From the NCBI GenBank assembly GCA_030830895.1, contig JAURMC010000003.1, forward strand, positions 34,019 through 98,018: a DNA stretch of 64,000 nucleotides. The letters are read 5' to 3'. Shown here piece by piece: positions 27,873 through 37,618 of this stretch; position 1 is the first letter of the stretch; each line of letters begins with the position of its first letter. Both the position numbers and the translations under genes were made by a program. Source of the DNA: Crocinitomicaceae bacterium (GTDB lineage: Bacteria; Bacteroidota; Bacteroidia; Flavobacteriales_D; Crocinitomicaceae). Under the pieces are notes generated by a model, which did no database searches, was not told the origin of the DNA, and was given only the letters and a program-made list of their open reading frames with translations.

Positions 27873-28895
27873 TTATTTCTGTTTTAAGATTATTTCTTCT
27901 ATTGGTTTTAGCCTAGCCTCATCAACCGGATTTCCAAAAGGAAAACCCCGATATATAGAAGACATTTTGAGGTTGTTTTGAGTATTTTTTTTTCGATTCA
28001 AAGAAAGCCATGAATTATAGATTAACGAGCGTAATTGTGCTGGAATATATCTCTTTATCTGTCTGTTTCGATTGCGGACCCTATAAAATCTTTTAGCTCC
28101 TGATGAAGATAAATATTGAACCATCTGTTCTCTAATAACATCTTCGTGGTTCATAAGTTGTGGTTCTACCATTCTAAACAACTTGGAAATACCAGAAACA
28201 AACGCCTCATATTGGACAGATTGATTCGGGTCTGAAACCAATACGTCAAGACCAATATTAGTTCCTGCGGAGTTACTAATTAGCTCTCTAACGCTATAGA
28301 AAACAGGAAGATATTTATTTTTACCTAGCAATAGCGCACTTAATCCTATATGATATTCTAATAAATTTAAACTCCGAATGGCGCTATCGGCCATTTGAAA
28401 TATCTGACAAAAGGCATTTTTTTGATAGACGGAATAAAACAATTGTGTTCCAGATCCCCAATAACTTTTCATACGATTTGAGGGTTCCTCAAAATCAATT
28501 GACTTGCCAATGCGTTGGGTATATAACGGTAAATAATATAATGACTTGCCAAGATTATAGTAGGCAATATAATTTCCTTGAGCACTGATGAATGTGCGAT
28601 TAGCAGATAAAAAAGTGACTGCCTCATTTAATGCATGTTCCAACAAAAAATCATCATCAGCACTTAATACAACATGATCTGACGTGAGGGAAGGAAGTAT
28701 TGCCTTTATTTTATCTACGAAAAAAGCATTTGGAAAATGATGATAAGATATTTGCATTGGGATTTCCCCATTAAACGGTTGTAAAGAGCTATCGCAAACT
28801 ATAAGCTGTATTGAATTAAACTGCGCATAATACGACATTGCTCTTGCTAAGTAATCAGGTCGATCTCTAGTAGGAATTACTATGGAAAGATTCAT
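27873..28895 (-). CDS. GT-A family glycosyltransferase (TIGR00180-like)
   Basis: The 340-residue product begins with a family-2-type GT-A domain (LSIVIPTRDRPDYLARAM) and a metal-binding acidic run at residues 80-82 (SADDDF). The C-terminal part is helical and basic. It matches my knowledge of the TIGR00180 glycosyltransferase group seen in surface-polysaccharide loci. It probably transfers a sugar to a lipid- or protein-linked glycan at the inner membrane. It directly follows the SDR gene with no intergenic base and is the last gene of the four-gene cassette. Confidence 0.82.
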   Translation of the reverse strand: MNLSIVIPTRDRPDYLARAMSYYAQFNSIQLIVCDSSLQPFNGEIPMQISYHHFPNAFFVDKIKAILPSLTSDHVVLSADDDFLLEHALNEAVTFLSANRTFISAQGNYIAYYNLGKSLYYLPLYTQRIGKSIDFEEPSNRMKSYWGSGTQLFYSVYQKNAFCQIFQMADSAIRSLNLLEYHIGLSALLLGKNKYLPVFYSVRELISNSAGTNIGLDVLVSDPNQSVQYEAFVSGISKLFRMVEPQLMNHEDVIREQMVQYLSSSGAKRFYRVRNRNRQIKRYIPAQLRSLIYNSWLSLNRKKNTQNNLKMSSIYRGFPFGNPVDEARLKPIEEIILKQK

Positions 28896-29531
28896 TTAGC
28901 GAAATCCGGAAGTTAATGGGATTATACTTCTATTAAGGTTTTCGTTAGTCAAAACTACGTTGACTATTGATGCGATATGATCCAATTGAATCAGATTTCC
29001 CTGGTGCATTCGGTCGCGATGTTTCTGTAAAAAATCCGGTGTCATTTTATTAAATACCGGGGAATTCTCAACCAGTCCAAGCGCAATTGCATTAAACCTC
29101 ATGGATTGAAACTCATTAGCAAAACTGTTAATCAAGCCTTGAATTGCAGCCTTGGATGCAGCGTATCCTGGATCATAACTTCCTTTTTCTGCCGCAATAG
29201 AACTAAAAAAAATTACGTTCCCTTCAGGATTTAACCGAGGAATTATATGTTTCAATAATAACACGGGCCCGCTTATGTTAACGGCAAGCATATTAGAAAG
29301 ATGTTCTATCGTAGTTTCTTTTGTATTCAATGAAGGATTAATTCCTTGAGCAAATAATACGGCATCAAATTTAGGGAGGTCTTGGCTATTGCAAAATTGT
29401 ATGATATTTAACTCATCAGTAATGTCTAATTCAACACGATTAATCCGAACCAAGGTTATGCCTTGCGCAGAAAGATATGATTCAATTCCTTTCGCTATAA
29501 AACTATCCCCCCCAATGACTAGTACTTTCAT
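28896..29531 (-). CDS. Short-chain dehydrogenase/reductase
   Basis: The 211-residue product is a short SDR with a modified nucleotide-binding loop GGDSFIAKG (residues 7-15), AQGIN at about 61-65, catalytic Ser110/Ser111, and the YxxxK pair Tyr123/Lys127. At 211 residues it is at the short end of the family. It overlaps the methyltransferase gene upstream by one base. In this cassette it may reduce or oxidise a sugar-nucleotide or an amino-acid-like precursor; this is inference. Confidence 0.8.
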   Translation of the reverse strand: MKVLVIGGDSFIAKGIESYLSAQGITLVRINRVELDITDELNIIQFCNSQDLPKFDAVLFAQGINPSLNTKETTIEHLSNMLAVNISGPVLLLKHIIPRLNPEGNVIFFSSIAAEKGSYDPGYAASKAAIQGLINSFANEFQSMRFNAIALGLVENSPVFNKMTPDFLQKHRDRMHQGNLIQLDHIASIVNVVLTNENLNRSIIPLTSGFR

Positions 29532-30076
29532 TACTTTACGATTCGTGCACGAATTGCTCCTGCTCCTTTATTAACCAATTTTGATACCTCGCAGGAGGAA
29601 AATCCTACCAGTTTTGCAATGTCAATAAATTTCTGCTTAGTATATCCGTTCTTGTGAAACTGGCCTTCACCGTTTTGGTTGCCAAAAAAGTGCGTTGTAA
29701 TCATCCCCCATCGATACTCATAGGATTTACCATGACCAAAGTAATGATCAATTGCTCCCGCTTGATAAAAGCTGGTAAATTCATCCTTTGCTTGAAGAAA
29801 TGCCTCACAAAGCCACTCCATATCTGGAGTTTCTACCAACAAGACCCCTCCTGGCTTTAGGACTCGGAAACATTCTTTAAATAATTGTTCCTCGTCTTTA
29901 AATGGAAGATGTTCAAACAAGTGCTCCGCTAATATCTCGTCAACGGTGTTATTAGCATAAGTTAAGTTTAAGATATCCATATTAACAACCCCTTCTCCAG
30001 ATACATATCCATCTATGTTTACGTAGCCTTCTTTAACGTTCGGACCACATCCTAAATGCAATTTCAATTGTTCCAT
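29531..30076 (-). CDS. Class I SAM-dependent methyltransferase
   Basis: The 181-residue product has the SAM motif LHLGCGPNVKEGYVNIDG at its N-terminus, an acidic LAEHLFEHLPF loop, and LKPGGVLLVETPDMEWL, all as in the UbiE/predicted SAM methyltransferase group common in glycan clusters. Its start overlaps the stop of the FAD oxidoreductase gene by one base (TAATG) and it overlaps the SDR gene by one base. The acceptor is unknown. Confidence 0.85.
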   Translation of the reverse strand: MEQLKLHLGCGPNVKEGYVNIDGYVSGEGVVNMDILNLTYANNTVDEILAEHLFEHLPFKDEEQLFKECFRVLKPGGVLLVETPDMEWLCEAFLQAKDEFTSFYQAGAIDHYFGHGKSYEYRWGMITTHFFGNQNGEGQFHKNGYTKQKFIDIAKLVGFSSCEVSKLVNKGAGAIRARIVK

Positions 30077-31161
30077 TATATTCTAAATCTTTTTTCTGTT
30101 TTTTTCTGCTGTAAGGTATGTTTAATCTCTAGGGCTACCTGAATACAGGTTGATATTTTCCCTGAAAGAATGGCAAAATAATTCTCAAATTGCTCATACA
30201 TATATAATTCTGTCAACCTAGCGTCGTCTGAATTCTTATGAACCACGCGGACCGTTTTGAATTGATTCGTACGCTTTACCTGTGCTAAAAAAGGCATGTA
30301 GTGTGTTGCCTGTTCGTATATCAGCGCCTCTTGTAACGGATTATCTGGATTAAAGTTCGGGTGTAATTCGGAAAGAACTCCTTGTTCTACTGAGTGGGTA
30401 ACGTGATACAATAAAAACTTATCCGGTTGTTTCCCTTTAGGCATTACCGAACAGAACGGCCCATCCATGATGGTGAGTCCAAATGGATTATGATTAAATT
30501 TAAATTCCGGTATTAACACTTTTTCAAACAAAAGCGGTTTTAATGGAACACCAAGGGCATGATTTATCTCATTAAAATCAGAATATGTAGCATTTATAAC
30601 GACATCGAAATATTCTTTTTGCTGATTTACAAGTAATTCATATTCTCCCTCAGGTTTTTTAGTAATACCCTGAACTTCATGATTTAAGCGAAGGTCAACC
30701 CCAGAATTCAAAAGACTCTTTCCAACCTCTTTCTTTAAAATCTCGTAATCAAAGACGGGCTCCGGCACTTTAAAACTTGCCGACAATGCTTCTCGGTTCA
30801 AAAAGGTTTCTCTTGGATACTCAAAATCATATCCAATCCCAACCTTATTACAAAATGCGAGAAACTCTTCTGGGGTAGTTTTACTACCTTCTTTGGCAAT
30901 TGCATAGTAATTTGGAAATTGATTTTCCACTGCTTTCCCGTAATTGAAGAGAAAGGACAAAAGACCTTCAATGCTCTGTTCAGCCGTTTCAACACTTCTT
31001 AGATAATGGTATCCCAAGTGAATACGGTTATGGTTAACGCGGGAAGCTTTTTGCATGATATCATTTTCACGATCCACTAGTTGCACTTTAAAACCCGCTC
31101 TTGCTAATTCAATCGCCGAGCAACAACCAAAAAGCCCTCCACCTATAACAATTACTTTCAT
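30076..31161 (-). CDS. FAD-dependent oxidoreductase of surface-glycan cluster type
   Basis: The 361-residue product has a DAO-type fold with dinucleotide motif GGGLFG at residues 7-12 and the segment RVNHNRIHLGYHYLR at 41-55. I recognise a similar NxxRxHxGYHY pattern from FAD oxidoreductases inside LPS and capsule clusters. It is the first gene of a four-gene run in which each junction overlaps by one base or abuts, so all four products are made in step. The substrate is unknown; an amine or sugar precursor is plausible. Upstream is a 126-base divergent gap to the M20 dipeptidase. Confidence 0.8.
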   Translation of the reverse strand: MKVIVIGGGLFGCCSAIELARAGFKVQLVDRENDIMQKASRVNHNRIHLGYHYLRSVETAEQSIEGLLSFLFNYGKAVENQFPNYYAIAKEGSKTTPEEFLAFCNKVGIGYDFEYPRETFLNREALSASFKVPEPVFDYEILKKEVGKSLLNSGVDLRLNHEVQGITKKPEGEYELLVNQQKEYFDVVINATYSDFNEINHALGVPLKPLLFEKVLIPEFKFNHNPFGLTIMDGPFCSVMPKGKQPDKFLLYHVTHSVEQGVLSELHPNFNPDNPLQEALIYEQATHYMPFLAQVKRTNQFKTVRVVHKNSDDARLTELYMYEQFENYFAILSGKISTCIQVALEIKHTLQQKKTEKRFRI

Positions 31162-31287
31162 TCGTTTAAACGTGCCTAAAGGTATGAAATATTGATAAGT
31201 ATTTATAAGCCTTGATTTATTGAAACAGGGAAATAATGCTAACCACTACGAAAGTTGTATCTTCGTAATATCTATTTTTCAAATCCT

Positions 31288-32679
31288 ATGAAAAAGACAA
31301 ATTCATACATCGACGAGCACCTATCGCGGTTCACTGAAGAGCTAATGAGCTTGTTACGCATTCCTTCTGTCTCTGCAGACCCCGCCTACAACTCTAGTAT
31401 TTTGAACTGTGCGAATGAGGTGGCCTCTCAACTTACTTCGATCGGTATTAATGCCGTAGAGGTCATCCCTACCAAAGGTCATCCGATTGTCTATGGGGAA
31501 AAAATAATTAACCCCAATTTGCCAACCATTTTAGTATATGGTCATTACGATGTTCAACCGGCAGATCCTATAGAATTATGGCACAATCCGGCATTTGAAC
31601 CCGTAATTAAAACCACAGAAATTCACCCCGAGGGAGCAATTTTCGCTCGAGGCGCTTGCGACGATAAAGGTCAGTTTTACATGCACGTAAAAGCTGTTGA
31701 AGCGATGCTTGCCAGCGGAGAACTTCCTTGCAACGTAAAATTCATGATTGAAGGGGAAGAAGAAATTGGAAGCGAGCAGTTGGGTTACTTTGTTAAGGAA
31801 AATAAAGAAAAGCTTGCCGCAGACGTGATTTTAGTATCTGATACCGGAATGATTGCGAACGATGTACCTTCCGTTACCACGGGACTTCGTGGATTAAGTT
31901 ATGTTGAGGTTGAAGTAACCGGTCCAAACAGAGATTTACACTCTGGATTATATGGTGGATGTGTTAAAAACCCGATTAATGCCTTGTGTGAAATGATTGC
32001 TTCTCTGCATGATGAAAATGGAAAAATTACGGTTGACGGATTTTACGACAGCGTAGTGGAGATTTCAAGAGCAGACCGAGACGCAATGTCACAAGCCCCG
32101 TTTTCTGAAGAAGCTTACAAAAAAGCACTTAACATCCCAGACACTTATGGTGAGAAGGGATATACAACACCTGAAAGAGGATCGATACGTCCAACTCTAG
32201 ATGTAAACGGTATTTGGGGAGGTTACATTGGAGAAGGGGCAAAAACGGTGATTGCCTCCCAAGCCTTTGCAAAGATTTCTATGCGCTTGGTCCCCAATCA
32301 AGATCCACAAGAAATCACCCAATTATTTCAATCCCACTTTGAACGAATTGCGCCTCAAGGTGTCACTGTAAAAGTAACGCCACACCACGGCGGTCAGGCC
32401 GCAGTTACTCCCTTGGATTCCATTGGATATCGGGCTGCAGCATTGGCATATAAAGAAACGTTTGGTAAGGAAGCGATTCCTGTTCGCAGTGGTGGAAGTA
32501 TTCCTATTGTGGCCATGTTTGAGCAAGAACTTGGATTGAAAACCATCTTAATGGGCTTTGGGCTTGATAGCGATGCCATTCATTCACCCAACGAGCACTT
32601 TGGATTATTCAATTATAGAATGGGGATTAAAACCATTCCGTATTTCTATAAGCATTTTGTTGAACTCAGTAACTTATAA
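31288..32679 (+). CDS. M20-family metallodipeptidase
   Basis: The 463-residue product is an M20 dipeptidase. Metal and catalytic motifs are VYGHYDVQPAD (His and catalytic Asp), GACDDKGQ (bridging Asp), EGEEEIGS (catalytic and ligand Glu), VSDTG and the C-terminal HSPNEHFG. The dimerisation lid domain lies between. The start at 31288 is preferred over 31255 because it follows a -7-like TATCTTCG at 31259-31266 and gives the usual N-terminus. No signal peptide, so cytoplasmic peptide recycling is likely. The polA gene follows three bases later. Confidence 0.9.
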   Translation: MKKTNSYIDEHLSRFTEELMSLLRIPSVSADPAYNSSILNCANEVASQLTSIGINAVEVIPTKGHPIVYGEKIINPNLPTILVYGHYDVQPADPIELWHNPAFEPVIKTTEIHPEGAIFARGACDDKGQFYMHVKAVEAMLASGELPCNVKFMIEGEEEIGSEQLGYFVKENKEKLAADVILVSDTGMIANDVPSVTTGLRGLSYVEVEVTGPNRDLHSGLYGGCVKNPINALCEMIASLHDENGKITVDGFYDSVVEISRADRDAMSQAPFSEEAYKKALNIPDTYGEKGYTTPERGSIRPTLDVNGIWGGYIGEGAKTVIASQAFAKISMRLVPNQDPQEITQLFQSHFERIAPQGVTVKVTPHHGGQAAVTPLDSIGYRAAALAYKETFGKEAIPVRSGGSIPIVAMFEQELGLKTILMGFGLDSDAIHSPNEHFGLFNYRMGIKTIPYFYKHFVELSNL

Positions 32680-32682
32680 GTT

Positions 32683-35502
32683 TTGCTATCTAAAGACACG
32701 CCGAAAAAGTTATTCCTACTAGATGCCTATGCATTGATTTACAGGGCTTATTTTGCTTTTGCTAAAAACCCTAGGGTTAACTCTAAAGGCCAAAATACGA
32801 GTGCGGCATTTGGATTTACCAATGTATTAATAGATGTAATCAAAACAGAAAAACCGTCACATCTTGCGGTAGTTTTTGACCCTCCTGGAGGAAGCGAACA
32901 CCGACAAACTGAATTCGAAGCCTACAAGGCCCATCGTGAAGAAATGCCAGAGGATATTCGATCGATGATCGAACCCATAAAAAACATCGTTCGTGCGTTT
33001 AATGTTCCCATGATTGAAATCGCAGGGCATGAAGCAGATGATGTGATTGGTTCTATAGCAAAAGTTGCTGAACAGCGTGGATATATCACTTATATGATGA
33101 CCCCTGACAAGGATTATGGGCAATTAGTAAGTGAAACGACCTTCATATACAAACCCGGTCGCGGAGGAAACCCGCCGGAAATTCTTGGTGTAAAAGAAGT
33201 GTGCGAAAAATTCGAAGTTGAGCATCCGTTGCAGGTAATAGATATCCTCGGACTTTGGGGTGATACTTCAGATAATATTCCTGGCATTCCAGGTATTGGT
33301 GAAAAAACTGCGAAGCTACTCATTGCCAAATATGGAAGCGTTGAAAATATAATTAATCACGCCCATGAATTAAAAGGGAAACAACAGGAAAATGTGATTC
33401 AATACGCGGACCAAGGTCGCGTTTCAAAAATGTTAGCCACTATTTTAATTGATTTGACCGTTCCCTTTGATGAAGATCATTTAAAAATTTGTGAGCCGAA
33501 TGCGGATGCAATTCGAACGTTATTTACGGAATTGGAATTTAGAAACTTGCTAAAAAAAATCCTTGGGGAAGAATTAGTAATAACTTCCACTCCGTTAACA
33601 CCAAATCGTTCAGTTAATAACGAACAATTGGGGCTCTTTGATGCGGCAGACTTAACCCAATCAACTGGTAACGAAGATGCTATAGCATACAAAACCTTGG
33701 AAAGTGAAAAACCTTCATACCACTTAATTCAGACTCCTAAAGAACGAACAGAATTACTTGAATTATTATTGGAACAAGCCAATATTTGTTTTGATACAGA
33801 AACAACAGGAATAGACTCTTTGAGCGCGGACCTTGTCGGCTTTTCCTTTTCATACAAAGCAAAAGAAGCTTTTTATGTGCCGACACCTCTTAGTTATGAA
33901 GAGGCCAAAGCGATTGTTGCTGAATTCAAACCCGTATTCGAACACCCTGCGATTGAAAAAATTGGGCACAATGTTAAATATGACATCCAGGTATTGCATC
34001 GATATGGGGTAACATTCAATGGCCCCTTGTTTGACACCATGATTGCACAATACCTAATTAATCCGGAGGCCAAGCAAGGAATGGATTTCATGGCTCAATA
34101 CTATTTAGGTTATCAACCCATTTCTATTGAATCCTTAATTGGGAAAAAGGGGAAGGGACAGAGTAATATGGGGGACCTCAACGCAGAGGATATTTATCAA
34201 TATGCATGTGAAGACGCAGACATTACCTTACAACTCAAAGAAATTTTAGTGCCTGAAGTTGAAAAACCGCATCTGAAGCATTTGTTCTATGATATTGAAA
34301 TGCCCTTAGTTCGAGTGCTAGGAGGTATGGAGGAAGAAGGAATTGCCATTGATGTTCACGCCTTAAAAGCTTATTCCATCGAATTAGAAGAAACCTTGGG
34401 TACATTACACGAAGAGATTATCGGAATGGCGGGGGTACCGTTTAATCCAGACTCCCCCAAGCAGCTTGGCGAAGTCTTGTTTGACCACTTGAAAATATCC
34501 GCTAAGGCAAAAAAAACCAAGACGGGACAGTATGCGACTTCGGAAGATGTATTGCAAAAACACGAACATGATCATCCAATTGTTCCCAAAATTCTTGAAT
34601 ACCGTCAGCTTAGAAAGCTAAAAAGCACCTACGTTGACCCCTTACCAGAATTATGTAGCCCTAGCGACGGAAGAATACACACCAACTTCATGCAAACCGT
34701 AACGGCTACCGGACGGTTAAGCTCAAATAATCCCAACCTTCAAAATATACCAATACGGACTGCAAAAGGAAGAGAAATCAGGCGTGCATTTGTGCCTCGA
34801 AACGCTGAATATCAAATCATGTCAGTAGACTACTCGCAGATTGAGTTGAGAATTATTGCTGCGCTCAGTGAAGACCCTTCCATGATAAATGCGTTCAAAG
34901 AAGGACAAGACATCCATGCCGCCACGGCAGCAACCGTTTATAAGGTTCCGATCGAAACCGTTACCCGTGAACAGCGAAGCGCAGCGAAAGCAGTTAACTT
35001 TGGTATAATATACGGACAATCGGCCTTTGGTCTTGCTCAGAATCTGGGCATATCTAGAACGGAAGCCAAAGTAATTATTGATGCCTACTTTGAACAATTC
35101 GGAACTATAAAATCCTATATGGATCACGTCATTGCCTTTGCGAGAGAACACGGATACGTTGAAACCATCATGAAGCGAAGACGCTATTTACCGGATATTA
35201 ATTCAGCAAACGCTATGGTGCGTGGATATGCTGAACGCAACGCAATTAATGCCCCCATCCAAGGTTCAGCGGCTGATATTATTAAAATGGCAATGATCGC
35301 GGTTGATAAGGCCTTGGCCACAAAAGATATGAAATCCAAAATGATTTTACAGGTGCATGATGAATTATTGTTTGATGTGCATATAAACGAACAAGAAGAA
35401 ATGAAACGCCTAGTAAAAGAAGCCATGGAAAAAGCGGTACATTTGGCGGTGCCCATGGAAGTAGAAATGGAAATTGCAACCAATTGGCTTGAAGCCCATT
35501 AA
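32683..35502 (+). CDS. polA: DNA polymerase I with intact 5'-3' and 3'-5' exonuclease domains
   Basis: The 939-residue product has all three PolA parts. The 5'-3' exonuclease domain at about 10-290 includes LLDAYALIYRAYF, HEADDVIG and TPDKDYGQLV. The proofreading domain at about 350-530 keeps its acidic ligands (Asp371 and Glu373 in FDTETTG, plus YACEDAD). The polymerase domain at 540-939 has DYSQIELR, RSAAKAVNFGIIYGQ and VHDEL (Val891-Leu895). It fills repair gaps and removes Okazaki primers. The start is a TTG at 32683, three bases after the dipeptidase stop, so the two genes are linked. Confidence 0.95.
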   Translation: MLSKDTPKKLFLLDAYALIYRAYFAFAKNPRVNSKGQNTSAAFGFTNVLIDVIKTEKPSHLAVVFDPPGGSEHRQTEFEAYKAHREEMPEDIRSMIEPIKNIVRAFNVPMIEIAGHEADDVIGSIAKVAEQRGYITYMMTPDKDYGQLVSETTFIYKPGRGGNPPEILGVKEVCEKFEVEHPLQVIDILGLWGDTSDNIPGIPGIGEKTAKLLIAKYGSVENIINHAHELKGKQQENVIQYADQGRVSKMLATILIDLTVPFDEDHLKICEPNADAIRTLFTELEFRNLLKKILGEELVITSTPLTPNRSVNNEQLGLFDAADLTQSTGNEDAIAYKTLESEKPSYHLIQTPKERTELLELLLEQANICFDTETTGIDSLSADLVGFSFSYKAKEAFYVPTPLSYEEAKAIVAEFKPVFEHPAIEKIGHNVKYDIQVLHRYGVTFNGPLFDTMIAQYLINPEAKQGMDFMAQYYLGYQPISIESLIGKKGKGQSNMGDLNAEDIYQYACEDADITLQLKEILVPEVEKPHLKHLFYDIEMPLVRVLGGMEEEGIAIDVHALKAYSIELEETLGTLHEEIIGMAGVPFNPDSPKQLGEVLFDHLKISAKAKKTKTGQYATSEDVLQKHEHDHPIVPKILEYRQLRKLKSTYVDPLPELCSPSDGRIHTNFMQTVTATGRLSSNNPNLQNIPIRTAKGREIRRAFVPRNAEYQIMSVDYSQIELRIIAALSEDPSMINAFKEGQDIHAATAATVYKVPIETVTREQRSAAKAVNFGIIYGQSAFGLAQNLGISRTEAKVIIDAYFEQFGTIKSYMDHVIAFAREHGYVETIMKRRRYLPDINSANAMVRGYAERNAINAPIQGSAADIIKMAMIAVDKALATKDMKSKMILQVHDELLFDVHINEQEEMKRLVKEAMEKAVHLAVPMEVEMEIATNWLEAH

Positions 35503-35511
35503 ACTATATGT

Positions 35512-35901
35512 ATGAAAAAAGCATTGATCCTCCTCATAGGTATGTTAATGGGGTTTGGTTGCACCAAGCCCTTGATTGATTACCGTTCGAAATATGTTGG
35601 GGCGTACAACGTAGTATCTTATAATTCAAGCTGGGTGATGGGGCAAGTGCAACAAAATGACACCAGTACTTTTACCATTAAGGTAAAACGATCACAGGAA
35701 AGATACTATGTGGATTTTATAAGTCCAAATGGCTCTACCTCGTACCTCCTAGAAACCAATGGAACACTTCACTATGAAAGTAACGATTGGCATTATCAGG
35801 TAAATGGAGGCTTTATTGATAAGGATCACTTTAAGCTATCGGGTGGTTATCATGGATTAGGTGGTGGTAACTCCTTTGATGCAACAGGCACGAAACAATA
35901 A
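35512..35901 (+). CDS. Small lipoprotein of unknown function
   Basis: The 129-residue product has a lipobox (GFGC, Cys17) and a compact beta-rich domain reminiscent of small lipocalin-like barrels (YVGAYNVVSYNSSW and HFKLSGGYHGLGGGNSFDATGTK). It is nine bases downstream of polA and seven bases upstream of the dxr start, on the same strand. I do not recognise a named family. Its position between two housekeeping genes gives no functional hint. Confidence 0.7.
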   Translation: MKKALILLIGMLMGFGCTKPLIDYRSKYVGAYNVVSYNSSWVMGQVQQNDTSTFTIKVKRSQERYYVDFISPNGSTSYLLETNGTLHYESNDWHYQVNGGFIDKDHFKLSGGYHGLGGGNSFDATGTKQ

Positions 35902-35908
35902 TGTACGA

Positions 35909-37069
35909 ATGAAAAAAAAGCGCGGAGTAGCAATTTTAGGGTCAACGGGGTCCATTGGCACCCAAGCTTTAGAAGTTATCGGACACTATCCAGAATTGTT
36001 CGATTTACAAGTAATTACCGCAGGGAATAATGCGGACTTATTAATTGAACAAGCACGTAAGTTTAACCCAAATATAGTCGTCATTGTCGACGAAACCCAA
36101 TATAGTAAAATTAAAGAAGCACTTTGGAATGAAGACATTCATGTATATTGTGGTGCAGAGGCCTTATGCCAAGTGGTTCAATCAACCGAAGTTGACGTAG
36201 TCCTTACGGCATTAGTAGGTTATGCGGGACTTAAGCCTACCATCGCAGCAATTGAAGCCAAAAAAGACATTGCATTAGCCAATAAAGAAACGCTCGTTGT
36301 TGCTGGACAATTGATCGCACAACTTTCTCGAGAAAATGGGGTTAATATTTATCCAGTTGATTCAGAGCATTCCGCTATCTTTCAATGTTTGCCCGGTGAA
36401 CAGATGAATCCTATTGAAAAAATCTACCTAACTGCCTCAGGGGGACCATTTAAAGGGTTTTCTTCGGATCAATTGGCTCTGGTTACAAAAGCCCAAGCCT
36501 TAAAACACCCCAATTGGAATATGGGCGCAAAAATCACGATTGATTCGGCGACAATGATGAATAAAGGCTTAGAGGTTATTGAGGCTAAATGGTTGTTTAA
36601 TTTAAAGGCAGAGCAAATCGATGTAATAGTCCATCCGCAAAGTATCGTACATTCCTTGGTGCAATTTGAAGATGGCAGTATGAAAGCACAGATGGGGTTG
36701 CCTGACATGAAATTGCCCATTCAATATGCGCTTACCTATCCATATCGAATACAAACAGAATATCCAAGATTCAATTTTATGGATTACCCTACCCTTAGCT
36801 TTGAAAAACCCGACCGAAAAACCTTTAAAAATTTAGATTTAGCGTATCAAGCTATGGAGCAAGGGGGAAATATCCCCTGTGCACTTAATGCCGCCAATGA
36901 AATTGCTGTGCAAGCGTTTCTAGACGACCGGACAAGCTTTTTAAATATCGCTCGAATCAATGAACAAGTAATGAATCAGGTTGCGTATATTTCAAACCCT
37001 AACCTTGATGATTATATTTCTACCGATTTGGAAGCACGTCGCCTTGCAAGCGGTCTAATCAAAAATTAA
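35909..37069 (+). CDS. dxr: 1-deoxy-D-xylulose 5-phosphate reductoisomerase
   Basis: The 386-residue product catalyses the NADPH-dependent formation of MEP, the second step of the non-mevalonate isoprenoid pathway. The NADPH motif GSTGSIGTQALEV is at residues 9-21. The metal/substrate signature PVDSEHSA and the loop around SGGPFKGFS are intact, followed by HPNWNMGAKITIDSATMMNKGLE. The ATG at 35909 is chosen over one 16 codons upstream, which would overlap the lipoprotein gene and add a non-homologous tail. The partner gene dxs is 15 kb away. Confidence 0.95.
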   Translation: MKKKRGVAILGSTGSIGTQALEVIGHYPELFDLQVITAGNNADLLIEQARKFNPNIVVIVDETQYSKIKEALWNEDIHVYCGAEALCQVVQSTEVDVVLTALVGYAGLKPTIAAIEAKKDIALANKETLVVAGQLIAQLSRENGVNIYPVDSEHSAIFQCLPGEQMNPIEKIYLTASGGPFKGFSSDQLALVTKAQALKHPNWNMGAKITIDSATMMNKGLEVIEAKWLFNLKAEQIDVIVHPQSIVHSLVQFEDGSMKAQMGLPDMKLPIQYALTYPYRIQTEYPRFNFMDYPTLSFEKPDRKTFKNLDLAYQAMEQGGNIPCALNAANEIAVQAFLDDRTSFLNIARINEQVMNQVAYISNPNLDDYISTDLEARRLASGLIKN

Positions 37070-37087
37070 TTCAATTATACATTATCA

Positions 37088-37618
37088 ATGAAAATCAATG
37101 TTGTGTTGATTGGCTTACTAACAGTGCTAAACTCATGCCATCCGAAAACCGTCATCTATGTTCAAAACCATTGGCCATATTGCGGTGGGAAGTTACCTGA
37201 TTCAGCCGAAGTAAATGGAAATATGGAAGCATTTTGTAGCCATTCGTTTCGTGTTACAGAAGGTAACAAGACCAAGCTAATAAGCACCGATGAGTTCGGA
37301 TTTTGGAAAGGTCGCTTGGATGTTAACAAAGAAGTTACGATCCTAGACATCGACAAAACATTTTCCATAGAGGAGCTTAAAACGAAATACCCGCTGCCTA
37401 CAACTAATAGCGCAACAGAACTGCCGCTGTATGCATATTTAACCCCCGAAGAATGGTTCTGCCGTTGTTCGCTGGATTATTTCAGCATTGGGGCCCTTTG
37501 CAGTAAGGAAAATATTAAGAGAAACGGAAAAATAGACACGTTAACGGTTGTTATAAATCGAACCTGCTTTACCGGAACCAATCCCATCATTAAATACATT
37601 GGTCCTAAACCGAGGTAA
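37088..37618 (+). CDS. Cys-containing lipoprotein of unknown function
   Basis: The 176-residue product has a lipobox (LNSC, Cys17). The mature part has several cysteines (WPYCGG, AFCSHSF, WFCRCSLDYFSIGALC, NRTCF), which suggests disulfides and a periplasmic or surface location. No family is recognised. It lies 18 bases after dxr on the same strand, so it may share its transcript. Its 3' end overlaps the convergent small gene by 14 bases. Confidence 0.65.
   Translation: MKINVVLIGLLTVLNSCHPKTVIYVQNHWPYCGGKLPDSAEVNGNMEAFCSHSFRVTEGNKTKLISTDEFGFWKGRLDVNKEVTILDIDKTFSIEELKTKYPLPTTNSATELPLYAYLTPEEWFCRCSLDYFSIGALCSKENIKRNGKIDTLTVVINRTCFTGTNPIIKYIGPKPR

Noticed and set aside
31255..31287. Extended N-terminus of the M20 dipeptidase
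   Set aside because: The extra codons overlap a -7-like promoter box and are not part of the family's N-terminus.
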